From: Methanobrevibacter_A acididurans
Lineage (GTDB): Archaea; Methanobacteriota; Methanobacteria; Methanobacteriales; Methanobacteriaceae
DNA: 64,000 bases
Reading direction: 5' to 3'
NCBI RefSeq assembly: GCF_046197875.1
Contig: NZ_CP166991.1
Span: forward strand, 1,302,001 to 1,366,000
Positions 37,710-51,252 of this stretch are shown piece after piece. Within the stretch, counting starts at the first letter, position 1. Each line of letters starts with the position of its first letter. The translations under genes were made by a program, and so were the position numbers. The notes beneath the pieces are model-generated. The model searched no databases. It saw only the letters and a list, made by a program, of their open reading frames with translations, and was not told where the DNA came from.

Positions 37710-37910
37710 ATGGATGCTGAAGAATACGAAATGAGATTACCTAATGGTGTTGGAGAACAAGTCTTAGCACACACTATTGATAAATTTGAAGTTAAATTAA
37801 AACAAACTGAATATGGTCCTAAACTTATAGGGACTAAAGAAGAATTAGAAAAAGCTAAAGATTTTATGACTGATTCAATAAAAAAAAGATTAAAAGAATT
37901 AGAAAATTAA
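37710..37910 (+). CDS. Small conserved hypothetical protein (66 aa)
   Basis: An acidic, helix-forming 66-residue protein of unknown function, ending in KDFMTDSIKKRLKELEN. It follows tyrS by 59 bases in the same direction with GTTGAT upstream. Coding quality is good for its length. No motif recognised. Confidence 0.65.
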   Translation: MDAEEYEMRLPNGVGEQVLAHTIDKFEVKLKQTEYGPKLIGTKEELEKAKDFMTDSIKKRLKELEN

Positions 37911-37926
37911 ACATATATTATTTTTC

Positions 37927-38328
37927 TTAACTTTTTCTTTTTTTAGATATTAAACTGGATATTTCTACACCTATTAAACCACCAAGGAATCCAACTAGTA
38001 AGTACATTGGAATATAAGTTAAAAGAAGTAAAAGCACATTTAATATAAAATTATATTCTATAGTTACTAAAAGTGTTCCAACAATAACAGAACAGATTCC
38101 AGAAATTAATCCCATTAATATTCCATGAATAACTCCTTTTCCAACATTAGGTTTATTAATATGTGTTGAAAAAATTATAATTCCAATTAACACAAGTAAT
38201 AATAATAAACCATTAATAGAAAATTGTTGTAACACAAAACTTAAAATGTAAGATATAATAAATGTTACAATTCCACCAATGCATATTAATTTCCAATCAA
38301 TTTCATCTATTTCTAAAAAATTTAACAT
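37927..38328 (-). CDS. DUF5518-like four-helix membrane protein
   Basis: A 133-residue membrane protein with four predicted helices and a lysine-rich C-terminal tail. The glycine-rich NVGKGVIHGILMGLISGI and VGFLGGLIGVEIS resemble the DUF5518 protein at 16391, so it may be a distant paralogue. It lies 39 bases downstream of the thymidylate kinase gene in the same direction. Confidence 0.7.
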   Translation of the reverse strand: MLNFLEIDEIDWKLICIGGIVTFIISYILSFVLQQFSINGLLLLLVLIGIIIFSTHINKPNVGKGVIHGILMGLISGICSVIVGTLLVTIEYNFILNVLLLLLTYIPMYLLVGFLGGLIGVEISSLISKKRKS

Positions 38329-38367
38329 ATGATATTATTCCTCAATTACAATAATTATTTATTTATC

Positions 38368-38955
38368 TTATCTAATGTTATTTACACAAATATCAAATAA
38401 TGGTGCAACTGCTTTTTGAATGTCTCTACTTACAAGATTAACTCCATTGTTTGCATTGATAATCTTAAAATTATGATTTCTACATAAATTTTCATAGTTA
38501 CATTGAACTTTAGTTAAAAATTCTTTATTTTCAAATTCATCAATTCCAGTTGTTCGTTTAAGACTTTTATCCAAATCGATATTTAAGTATAAAACCATGT
38601 CAGGATTTTTAACAAATTTATTAATTTCATATATCCAATCTTGTGGTTCTTGGTAAGCTAAGCTACTGTAAAATGATCTATCACTTAAGACTATTTTACC
38701 CTCTTTTTCATATGATTCAATAGTGTTCATTAATTGCATTCTATCTGCTGCAAAAAGTAAACCTAATGTTTTTTGCACATTACTTGTAGTTGAATCTTCA
38801 TGAGTTAAAATTTCTCTAATTACTTTACCAACAGTTTTATCAGTAGGTTCCACAACACATTCAACTTTTAAACCATTTTTTTCAAGATAATTTTTTAGTA
38901 AATTTATTTGTGTTGATTTACCACTACCATCAATTCCCTCAAAAACAATATACAT
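38368..38955 (-). CDS. tmk: Thymidylate kinase
   Basis: Phosphorylates dTMP to dTDP. The P-loop GIDGSGKSTQ is at residues 7-16, followed by DRSFYSSLAYQ near 90-100 and FEGIDG at the N-terminus. The 195 residues are typical. The ATG has no clear ribosome site. It is divergent from the U32 gene. Confidence 0.95.
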   Translation of the reverse strand: MYIVFEGIDGSGKSTQINLLKNYLEKNGLKVECVVEPTDKTVGKVIREILTHEDSTTSNVQKTLGLLFAADRMQLMNTIESYEKEGKIVLSDRSFYSSLAYQEPQDWIYEINKFVKNPDMVLYLNIDLDKSLKRTTGIDEFENKEFLTKVQCNYENLCRNHNFKIINANNGVNLVSRDIQKAVAPLFDICVNNIR

Positions 38956-39021
38956 ATAATATAATTTTATAGTTTAAAATATATAAAATAGTTATAGTAT
39001 AAAAAAATTGGAGTACAACTT

Positions 39022-41694
39022 ATGAAAATACCTGAATTATTATCTCCTGTAGGTAATGTAGAACATTTAAAAATTGCGGTTTTAGCTGGTGCAAGTAGTG
39101 TATACTTGTCTGGTAAGAATTATGGTGCTAGAAAGTATGCAGATAATTTTACAATTGAAGAAATAAATAAAAGTGTGGAATATGCACATATGCATAATGT
39201 TAAAGTTTATATTACTGTAAATACTTTAATTAAAGAGGAAGAATTAGGGGAATGTTTAAAATATGTTTATGAATTATATTCTTTAGGTGTTGATGGTGTA
39301 CTTATCCAAGATATAGGTTTAATGAAATTAATTCATGAATTTATTCCAGATTTTAATATTCATGCTAGTACACAAATGAATATTGAAAATATAAATGATT
39401 TAAAATGGGCGAAAAAAAGTGGTATTAGTCGTGTGGTTTTACCTAGAGAATTAACTTTAAATGAATTAAAAGATATGACTCAAGAAGCGCATAAAATAGG
39501 ATTAGAAGTTGAATTTTTTGTTCATGGAGCTCAATGTTACTCTTATAGTGGAAGATGTTTATTTAGTAGTTTTATTGGAGGGCGTAGTGGTAATCGTGGT
39601 ACTTGTGCACAACCATGTAGACAAGCTTATACTTTAACTGCTGATAGTTGTAATGGTAATTTTTACAAATTAGGAAATAATGATGGAAAATATTTTTTAA
39701 GTCCTAAAGATTTAAGTTTATATGGTAAACTAGATGTTTTAAGTGATATTGGAGTGGATTGTTTAAAAATTGAAGGGCGTATGCGTAATAAAGAATATGT
39801 TATGATTACAACTAGTACATATCGTCAATCTTTAAATAAGTTACGAAGAAGAAGTAAGGGCAAAGAATTCACAACACAAAAAGGTCATGAAGATTTAAGT
39901 TTAGTTTTTAATCGAAAATTAAGTACTGGACATTTATTTAATAATGAGGATTCTAATAAGATAATGAATATTGATAATCCCGGCCATATTGGATTATATA
40001 TTGGAAAAATTCAGGAATTTGATAAAGAATCTGGAAAATTTTTCATACAATTAAACGAAAATTTAATCCATATCCCCCAAAAAGGTGATGGTTTAGTTAT
40101 TGAAGGAACTCCTTTAAAGAAAGATAGTAAAACTCATACTTATGGTTTTGATATTAGTGGAAATCCCCATTTTAAAAAATCTAAAGCTTATTGGAAAAAA
40201 AATAGATTAATAAAAGAAAAAGTGGAAGGTAAAGTTCTTATAGTTCAAAAAGTTAGGGAAAACAAAAAACCTTATATAAACATTGAAAAAGGATGTAAAG
40301 TTTATTTAAACAAAAGAAATAGTGTTAATAAAACATTAAAAGAATTAGAGCATGATTCTCAAAGTCAAGGTTTTAGAAAATCTACACTTCACATAAAATT
40401 TAATGTGGATAAAGAAAATTATCCAATAATAAAAGGAACTATTAAATTAAGTAATGGTGAACTTGTAACAGTTAAACAAAAAGGATTGAAACCTTGGGAA
40501 ACAGCTAAAAACCGACCTATTAATGAAAAAACTATAGAAAAACAAATCAGCAAAATTAGTGATTTGCCTTATTATTTAGAAACAGTAGAAGTAGGGAGAA
40601 TAAATAGAAATTTATTTACTCCTATAAGTGATTTGAATCAATTAAGAAGAAATTTTTTCAAAAAAGCTGAAGAAAAAATTTTAGGTACATATCTTCCTAA
40701 AAATAGGGATCTTAAAAATTCAAAAGAAAAGATTAAGGAATATCTTAAAAAAGAGAATCAAATCTCAATAAATAATGGATCAATAGATAAAAACTTAAAT
40801 GTATACATTAATAATTTAACAGTTTTAGAAAATTTAAATGAAAATATTTTTAATAATATATATTTTGATATTCCAACAAAAAATAGTAAGTTAATAGATG
40901 AACATAAAAGTTTAGATATTAGTTATTGTGTTAATATTATTAAAGAAGCTAATAGAATTTGTGCTGAAAAAAATTGTAATTTTATTTGGATGTGGCCAAG
41001 TATAGTCCATGATGAATTATTTGAAGATTTGGTTAAAGTTTGTGGAATTCTTTCAAAAGTAAGCACAGTTCCTTCAATTATGATTTCTAATTTAGGGATT
41101 GGTGAATACTTAAAGGATAAATTTAAAATTGAAATTTATGGAACATATCATTTAAATATTTCTAATAGTGAAAGTGTTAAAAAGTTAAATAATTTCAAAT
41201 TACTTACTATTTCCCCGGAGTTAAGTAAAAAAGATTTTAAGAATATTTTTAATAGTTATGATAAAGAGTTTCCAGTTTTAGAAATTCTTATCCATGGAAA
41301 TATGGAATCATTAATTAGTAGAAAAAATATTCTTCCACATGATATAAAGAATTCCCTTAAAAAATTGGATAATCCAAATAATGAGATTAATAATGTTTAC
41401 TTAAATGATAAAAATAAGAATAAATATTCTCTTTATCGTCCACTTAATGAAGAAGGTGTAATGATGTTAAATTATCAAGATTTATGTCTTATTAATGAAG
41501 TTGATTTTTTTAAAGATAGTGGTGTTAATAATTTCAGTATAGATGCTAGATGGAAAAATATAGATTATGTTAATAATATTGGGAAAATATATAAAGATGC
41601 TATTAACCTTGATGATGTTTCTAAAAATAGTTTAAATAGTATTAAGAAGTATTCTCCTAATATTAGTAGTGGAAATTTTACTCGTGGATTTTAA
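39022..41694 (+). CDS. U32-family peptidase/hydroxylation-type protein, extended form
   Basis: An 890-residue member of peptidase family U32 (collagenase-like YhbU/RlhA group). The N-terminal domain of about 300 residues carries ARKYADNFT and the Cys-rich HGAQCYSYSGRCLFSSFIGGRSGNRGTCAQPCR, split here across residues about 170-200. The middle resembles DUF3656, and the C-terminal 250 residues form a second barrel-like domain. Homologues act in 23S or tRNA base hydroxylation with a peptidase name. GGAG precedes the ATG. Confidence 0.88.
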   Translation: MKIPELLSPVGNVEHLKIAVLAGASSVYLSGKNYGARKYADNFTIEEINKSVEYAHMHNVKVYITVNTLIKEEELGECLKYVYELYSLGVDGVLIQDIGLMKLIHEFIPDFNIHASTQMNIENINDLKWAKKSGISRVVLPRELTLNELKDMTQEAHKIGLEVEFFVHGAQCYSYSGRCLFSSFIGGRSGNRGTCAQPCRQAYTLTADSCNGNFYKLGNNDGKYFLSPKDLSLYGKLDVLSDIGVDCLKIEGRMRNKEYVMITTSTYRQSLNKLRRRSKGKEFTTQKGHEDLSLVFNRKLSTGHLFNNEDSNKIMNIDNPGHIGLYIGKIQEFDKESGKFFIQLNENLIHIPQKGDGLVIEGTPLKKDSKTHTYGFDISGNPHFKKSKAYWKKNRLIKEKVEGKVLIVQKVRENKKPYINIEKGCKVYLNKRNSVNKTLKELEHDSQSQGFRKSTLHIKFNVDKENYPIIKGTIKLSNGELVTVKQKGLKPWETAKNRPINEKTIEKQISKISDLPYYLETVEVGRINRNLFTPISDLNQLRRNFFKKAEEKILGTYLPKNRDLKNSKEKIKEYLKKENQISINNGSIDKNLNVYINNLTVLENLNENIFNNIYFDIPTKNSKLIDEHKSLDISYCVNIIKEANRICAEKNCNFIWMWPSIVHDELFEDLVKVCGILSKVSTVPSIMISNLGIGEYLKDKFKIEIYGTYHLNISNSESVKKLNNFKLLTISPELSKKDFKNIFNSYDKEFPVLEILIHGNMESLISRKNILPHDIKNSLKKLDNPNNEINNVYLNDKNKNKYSLYRPLNEEGVMMLNYQDLCLINEVDFFKDSGVNNFSIDARWKNIDYVNNIGKIYKDAINLDDVSKNSLNSIKKYSPNISSGNFTRGF

Positions 41695-41725
41695 ACAGCG
41701 ATTTAATTATTGTAGGTTATTTATT

Positions 41726-43633
41726 ATGGCAATGGATTTAGAACAAATTGATGGTGTAGGAACTAAATTATCTAAGAAAATATTAAATAGTGTTGGGGGA
41801 AAGGAAAATCTTTCCCAAATCGTTGAAAACCTAGATTTGGAGCAATTAAGTAAAATTGATGGTATTTCACAAAGAAAAGCTATTCAAATTATGAATAGTT
41901 TATTAGGAAACCCTCAAGAGAAATTTTTAAAAAGTGAAAGGGCTCATGTTTTGTATGAAGAGATTATAAGTAAAATTTTAAATTTTTCTAATACAAATTA
42001 TAGTCGTAATCGTGTCCAATTATTGTCACCTACAACAGATATTAATAAGATTAATAGGCATTTAGATTTTGTAATGGAAGCTAAGGATAAAATTAGTCAT
42101 TTACCTATTGATGATTTAAAAGTTTTAATGAAAAATTTAGGAGAACCAGAAGAAGTTAAAGGTTCTTATGATCCAAGTAAAGTTATTGTTGTGGAATCTC
42201 AGGAAGATGGGAATTATTTAACTGATTTGAATTTAAATAAGTATTATCCTATTGTTGTTGCTAGTAATTCCCAATTGTTTGCTGATGAAATTAGAGATTA
42301 TGAAGTAATTTTTTATGTTTATAATGAAGGTTTCTTGGATTTTGGTGATATGGGTAATGTTATTATGATTAGTCATGAATCTCCTGTTTATGAGATTGTT
42401 CCCGAAATGGTAATTGATTATTTTGATAATAATAGAGAATTATTTGAAAAAATTTTTGAAATTCGTAATATTTTAGGCTTAGATAGTGTTTGTGATTGTG
42501 TTGAACCTTTATTAAGTGATTTGGATGATTTTAAAAGTAATGATATAAATATTGAAGAAATTGTTTTAAATGTTAAGCAAGATATGGATGAAGAGTTAAA
42601 AAATAGTATAAAAAATGTTGATATTGGAGGAGATGAAGTCCTCGATTTATTAAATAATGATTTACCTAAAAAAATAGAGGAAATATTTGAAGAGATTATA
42701 AGTAAAGGTAAAGAAAAATTATTAGAAGCTACCCATATTGACTTTGATCCTTACATAAAAAAATATCCAATCGAAATAGATAAAGAAGAATTAGAAAGAA
42801 TAAACCAAGAACAAGAAAATATCAAAACAACAAATTTATATGATAAAAAAATAACAATAGCATCCCAATTATATAATATCAGAAAACAAGCTGAAGAGGA
42901 AATAGAAGAAACTATAAAATTTGATTATGAATTCACATTAGGAAGTTTCGCATACACATACAATTTAAACAAACCCAAAATAAGTGAAAATTTAAAAATA
43001 ACACAAGGAATAAACTTAAATTTAGCCCTAAATCAAAATATTCAAAAAATAGATTATCACTTATCCCCTGAAGATAATATAGCATTATTAACTGGGGCAA
43101 ATAGTGGAGGAAAAACAACACTTCTAGAAACAATCGGTCAAATAAATATAATGACCCAAATGGGTTTACCTATACCTGCAAAAGAAGCAGAAGTAAAAAT
43201 ATTAGATGAAATATATTACTTTAGCAAAGGAAGATCATTAGATGCAGGAGCATTTGAATCATTTCTTAATGTATTCATGCCAATAGTAACAAATAATCAT
43301 AAAAAATTAGTATTATTAGATGAATTAGAAGGAATAACAGAATTAGAAGCAGCAGTGAAAATAATAAGTAGTTTCATTGAAATGTTAAAAGAAACAGAAT
43401 CATATGGAATAATAGTAACCCATATGGCAAAAGAATTAAGTAATTACACAAAAGTACGTATAGATGGAATAGAAGCAAAAGGATTAGATAAAAACTATAA
43501 TTTAATAGTGAATAGAACTCCACAAATCAATCTTCTAGCAAAAAGTACACCTGAACTTATTCTAAAAAGAATATATGAAAACTCACACGGAAAATTAAAA
43601 GAAGTATATGGAGAAATACTTAAAAAATTTTAA
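41726..43633 (+). CDS. Archaeal MutS2-type ATPase with N-terminal HhH domain
   Basis: A 635-residue DNA-binding ATPase. Residues about 1-60 form helix-hairpin-helix motifs (LEQIDGVGTKLSKKIL, LSKIDGISQRKAIQIM). The MutS-type ATPase is near the C-terminus: Walker A TGANSGGKTTL (about 456-466) and Walker B LVLLDELEG (about 530). Canonical mismatch-binding domain I is absent. I start at 41726 because the frame to 41669 begins inside the preceding gene. Composition changes sharply around 42740. Confidence 0.85.
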   Translation: MAMDLEQIDGVGTKLSKKILNSVGGKENLSQIVENLDLEQLSKIDGISQRKAIQIMNSLLGNPQEKFLKSERAHVLYEEIISKILNFSNTNYSRNRVQLLSPTTDINKINRHLDFVMEAKDKISHLPIDDLKVLMKNLGEPEEVKGSYDPSKVIVVESQEDGNYLTDLNLNKYYPIVVASNSQLFADEIRDYEVIFYVYNEGFLDFGDMGNVIMISHESPVYEIVPEMVIDYFDNNRELFEKIFEIRNILGLDSVCDCVEPLLSDLDDFKSNDINIEEIVLNVKQDMDEELKNSIKNVDIGGDEVLDLLNNDLPKKIEEIFEEIISKGKEKLLEATHIDFDPYIKKYPIEIDKEELERINQEQENIKTTNLYDKKITIASQLYNIRKQAEEEIEETIKFDYEFTLGSFAYTYNLNKPKISENLKITQGINLNLALNQNIQKIDYHLSPEDNIALLTGANSGGKTTLLETIGQINIMTQMGLPIPAKEAEVKILDEIYYFSKGRSLDAGAFESFLNVFMPIVTNNHKKLVLLDELEGITELEAAVKIISSFIEMLKETESYGIIVTHMAKELSNYTKVRIDGIEAKGLDKNYNLIVNRTPQINLLAKSTPELILKRIYENSHGKLKEVYGEILKKF

Positions 43634-43701
43634 AAAGAAAATAATAAAATACAAAAACAACAAAAATTAAATAAATATAAATTAAAGGCCTAAAGATAAA
43701 A

Positions 43702-45357
43702 ATGAAAGTTACAAGCAACACAAGAAATCCTAATCTAAAAAGATTAAACGAAATAATCAAAGTACTGCGGAAAAATGGATTAGAACATATTAACGAACAC
43801 GCAAAACTATCACACAAAAATCCATTTAAGAAAAAAAGTAGTGAAGAAGAAGAATTAGAAGCAAATACAAACTTACTTGCAATAAGAGTAAGAAAAAGTT
43901 TCCAGGAATTAGGACCAACTTTCATAAAATTAGGCCAAACATTAAGTACACGTCCGGATTTAGTAGGATATGAAATGGCGGATGAACTAAGTAAATTACA
44001 AGATAATAACCCTGCCATACCAGTTGATGAAATAAAAACACAAATAGAAACAGAATTAGAAAAACCCTTAACAGAAATTTACTCAGATTTTGATGAAACC
44101 CCAATTGCAACAGCAAGTATAGGACAAGTACATCATGCAACCCTAAAAAAAGAAAAAAAAGAAGTTGTAGTAAAAGTACAAAAACCAGGATTAGAAGAAA
44201 TAATAAAAACTGATTTAAACTTAATGAGATTCTTCGCTAAACGTATAGACAAATATATATACAGAGCAAAAACTTTAAACTTACCCGCTATCGAAAAAGA
44301 ATTTGAAAGATCACTAAACAAAGAAATAGATTATAACCAAGAACTTTCAAATATGCAAAGATTTAGAGAAAATTTCAAAGATGATTATGGAATTTATATA
44401 CCTAAAGGATACCCAGAATATTCCACAAAAAAATTAATAACAATGGAATTTATTAAAGGAAAAAAAGTATCAGAAGTAATAGAAAATCCTGAAGGATATG
44501 ATGCTAAATTAATAGCAAATAGAGGAGTAAAATCCTATTTTAAACAAATTTTAATAGATGGTTTTTTCCACGCAGACCCACACCCTGCAAACATATACAT
44601 TTTAAATAATAACATAGTATGTTATTTAGATGAAGGAATGATGGGATGGATGGATACAACATTCCGTGAAAACTTAGCCGAACTATTCCTATTTTTAATA
44701 TCAAAAGATGCAGATAATATGATAAACCAATTAAGATATATGGACATATTAACTGATGAAACAGATATAAAATCCTTAAAATATGATTTAAATGATTTAA
44801 TAGCAAAATATTATGGTGCAGAATTACAAAAAATGCAAGGTGGAATGACAGATTTAATTAACTTAATGATAGATTATAATGTTGCCCTACCAAGAGAATT
44901 TGTATTAATGGCACGAGGAATAGGAATGATAGAAGAAACAGGATTAGCTTTAGATCCTGAATTTAATGTAGTTAAAGTATTAAGTCCACTAGCAGAAAAA
45001 ATATTACTAGACAAATTTAGTCCACATCGTGGAGTAGATTATATAAAACACAATATCATAGAAGTAGAACATATAATGAAAATTTTACCAAAATTTGCAA
45101 CAAGTATGTTATACAAAATTGAAGAAGGTAAAATAGAAATAGAAATAGAACCTAAAGGCCTTTCACGTGCTACAGATATGGTATCAATGTCAATCATATT
45201 AGCTGCATTGTTAATGGGATCATCATTAGTAATGATAACAAATAAAGGTTTAATGATAATGGGTTATCCATTTTTAGGATTTATTGGATTTACAATAAGT
45301 TTATTTGTAGCATTAATAAGTGTTTATAATTTCTTTATAAAAAAAGAAAGAAAATAA
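43702..45357 (+). CDS. UbiB/AarF (ABC1/ADCK) family kinase-like protein
   Basis: A 551-residue atypical kinase. The KxGQ motif is in TFIKLGQTLSTRPD (about 73-86), then ASIGQVHHA, the catalytic HADPHPANIY near 292-301 and LDEGMMGWMD. Two membrane helices close the protein (about 495-515 and 520-545). In bacteria this family supports quinone synthesis; methanogens lack ubiquinone, so the role here is unknown, perhaps in membrane lipid handling. It precedes the rRNA operon convergently. Confidence 0.92.
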   Translation: MKVTSNTRNPNLKRLNEIIKVLRKNGLEHINEHAKLSHKNPFKKKSSEEEELEANTNLLAIRVRKSFQELGPTFIKLGQTLSTRPDLVGYEMADELSKLQDNNPAIPVDEIKTQIETELEKPLTEIYSDFDETPIATASIGQVHHATLKKEKKEVVVKVQKPGLEEIIKTDLNLMRFFAKRIDKYIYRAKTLNLPAIEKEFERSLNKEIDYNQELSNMQRFRENFKDDYGIYIPKGYPEYSTKKLITMEFIKGKKVSEVIENPEGYDAKLIANRGVKSYFKQILIDGFFHADPHPANIYILNNNIVCYLDEGMMGWMDTTFRENLAELFLFLISKDADNMINQLRYMDILTDETDIKSLKYDLNDLIAKYYGAELQKMQGGMTDLINLMIDYNVALPREFVLMARGIGMIEETGLALDPEFNVVKVLSPLAEKILLDKFSPHRGVDYIKHNIIEVEHIMKILPKFATSMLYKIEEGKIEIEIEPKGLSRATDMVSMSIILAALLMGSSLVMITNKGLMIMGYPFLGFIGFTISLFVALISVYNFFIKKERK

Positions 45358-45373
45358 AAACATACTATTTTTT

Positions 45374-45530
45374 TTAAAAAAAAGTCATAACCTAAATAAA
45401 TAGATTATGACTAAATATTACCCGTATACTAACTCTCATGAATCATAGGTAGATTACCCTTCCCTCCTCGAGCAACCCTCGAAACAGGCAGCCTGTGCAA
45501 TGTTAGGTTATTAATTTAGTCACAGATGGT
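45374..45530 (-). ncRNA. Candidate structured non-coding RNA
   Basis: A compact segment with higher GC than the surrounding spacer, lying between the UbiB gene and the tandem 5S genes. On the minus strand GACTAAAT (45521-45514) can pair with ATTTAGTC, and CTAAC with GTTAG inside it. Two hairpins lie within: ACAGG/CCTGT and TCGAG/CTCGA. The 3' end has GTCATAA...TTATGAC (45411-45384) directly followed by ten Ts, a terminator-like end. It matches no RNA family I recognise; SRP RNA and RNase P motifs were not found. Strand is inferred from the oligo-T end. Confidence 0.5.
45384..45411 (-). terminator. Terminator-like hairpin at the end of the candidate ncRNA
   Basis: On the minus strand GTCATAA (45411-45405) pairs with TTATGAC (45390-45384) over 7 bp with a 14-base loop, followed at once by a T10 tract. 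This supports an RNA 3' end here. Confidence 0.55.
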
Positions 45531-45700
45531 AAAAAAATATAACTTTATCTCATAAAAAATACCTATATCATTGTTCACTAAAAAAAATTAATGATACGAC
45601 AATAATAAATATATTAAAAATAGTATATAACATTTTTTAAAGAATATATAAAAATTAGTATAAAAATTGGAATAATAAAATTAGTAATTATAAAATGAAT

Positions 45701-45818
45701 TGGCAGCGAAATGAAATTCCCATAGAGCTGAATCCATAGTACACAAACAAAACGCAAAAAGACTTTACTTCTGTGATCGAAACGAGAACAGGTGTAGCCC
45801 CCATGCTATGGCCGCCAA
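45701..45818 (-). rRNA. 5S rRNA, second tandem copy
   Basis: 118 bases reading TTGGCGGCCATAGCATGGGG at the 5' end with the archaeal 5S pattern CACCTGTTCTCGTTTCGATC and a closing GCTGCCA complementary to the 5' end. It is identical over the full length to the copy at 45861-45978 and begins 42 bases behind it. Confidence 0.9.
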
Positions 45819-45860
45819 ATTCAATAAATGAAAGTAATAAATAAGTAAGCATAAAAAGGC

Positions 45861-45978
45861 TGGCAGCGAAATGAAATTCCCATAGAGCTGAATCCATAGT
45901 ACACAAACAAAACGCAAAAAGACTTTACTTCTGTGATCGAAACGAGAACAGGTGTAGCCCCCATGCTATGGCCGCCAA
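45861..45978 (-). rRNA. 5S rRNA, first tandem copy
   Basis: The promoter-proximal 5S gene of the rRNA operon, about 260 bases downstream of 23S. Terminal helix TTGGCGGC/GCTGCCA and loop C CGATC are visible. Both copies share every base seen by eye. Confidence 0.92.
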
Positions 45979-46239
45979 GCCTAAATAAACATGAAAAATC
46001 AAAACAAAAAAAAGTTTTGATCATATAATAAATAAAATAATCAATACAAATAAAAAAAATTCAATACATTTTCACCCTAAACTGTAAACACCAAACCAGA
46101 ATTACTACAAAAATCCTAACAATCACTACAAAATCCAATAAAAAGATTAAATAGAAAACACCATAAAATCGACTTCAAATACTATCAAAAGTGTATACAA
46201 TTAATTGTTAATTGTTGCAGAAAAAATGCAAGCGAACAA
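45979..46239. other. 23S-5S spacer
   Basis: About 260 AT-rich bases without coding sequence. A hairpin (AATTG, TTGCA with TGCAA, CAATT) follows the 23S 3' end at about 46211-46243. The segment 46094-46107 is complementary to 49365-49377 upstream of 23S and probably forms the base of the 23S processing stem. Confidence 0.5.
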
Positions 46240-49215
<2,976 letters not shown>

Positions 49216-49528
49216 ATTTTCTGATTCAAAATTAAATATTAAGTAAACAACATAAGACATAGTCAAAAAAACTAAATCTATATATTAAAATTATTAGCAA
49301 ACTTACCAATTCTATGTGCTCAAATAAATCATTAACTAAAATTTATAACAATTATTAAAACATATAATAATCTGGTTAGTTAGTGCCAGTAGGGTTACTA
49401 ATGCACAGAATCATAATAATAAATATTAATCATCCCTTCACATCCTATCCACTATTCGAATAGATGCTGCACAAATCATATCAATCAGTACATTTACTGA
49501 TTCCAATTAATTCTTATTAAAATGAGGA
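49216..49528. other. tRNA-Ala to 23S internal transcribed spacer
   Basis: About 313 bases, non-coding. It contains the processing-stem arm at 49365-49377, a perfect 12-base palindrome CTATTCGAATAG (49452-49463) and a perfect 8-bp hairpin AATCAGTA/TACTGATT (49483-49502). No further tRNA gene was seen. Confidence 0.55.
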
Positions 49529-49602
<74 letters not shown>

Positions 49603-49774
49603 ACACTATTTATAAATGTTTTATTAGTTCTGTAGATGGTTTAGTGTCTGATTGCCATATTTAACATATAAATATGAATCATAATGTAGTATTAATGCCA
49701 TTTGTAAAATAATTACACACTATAAAAATAATCACTATAAAAATAACTCAATATATGAAATATATAAAAAGTTT

Positions 49775-51252
<1,478 letters not shown>

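Noticed and set aside
45374..45530. SRP RNA, RNase P RNA or C/D-box identity for the structured block
   Set aside because: The conserved SRP helix-8 and RNase P core motifs and the C and D boxes could not be found, so it is left as unidentified.
45688..46024. Two short minus-strand open frames with nearly the same protein
   Set aside because: They are translations of the two identical 5S rRNA genes, not genes.
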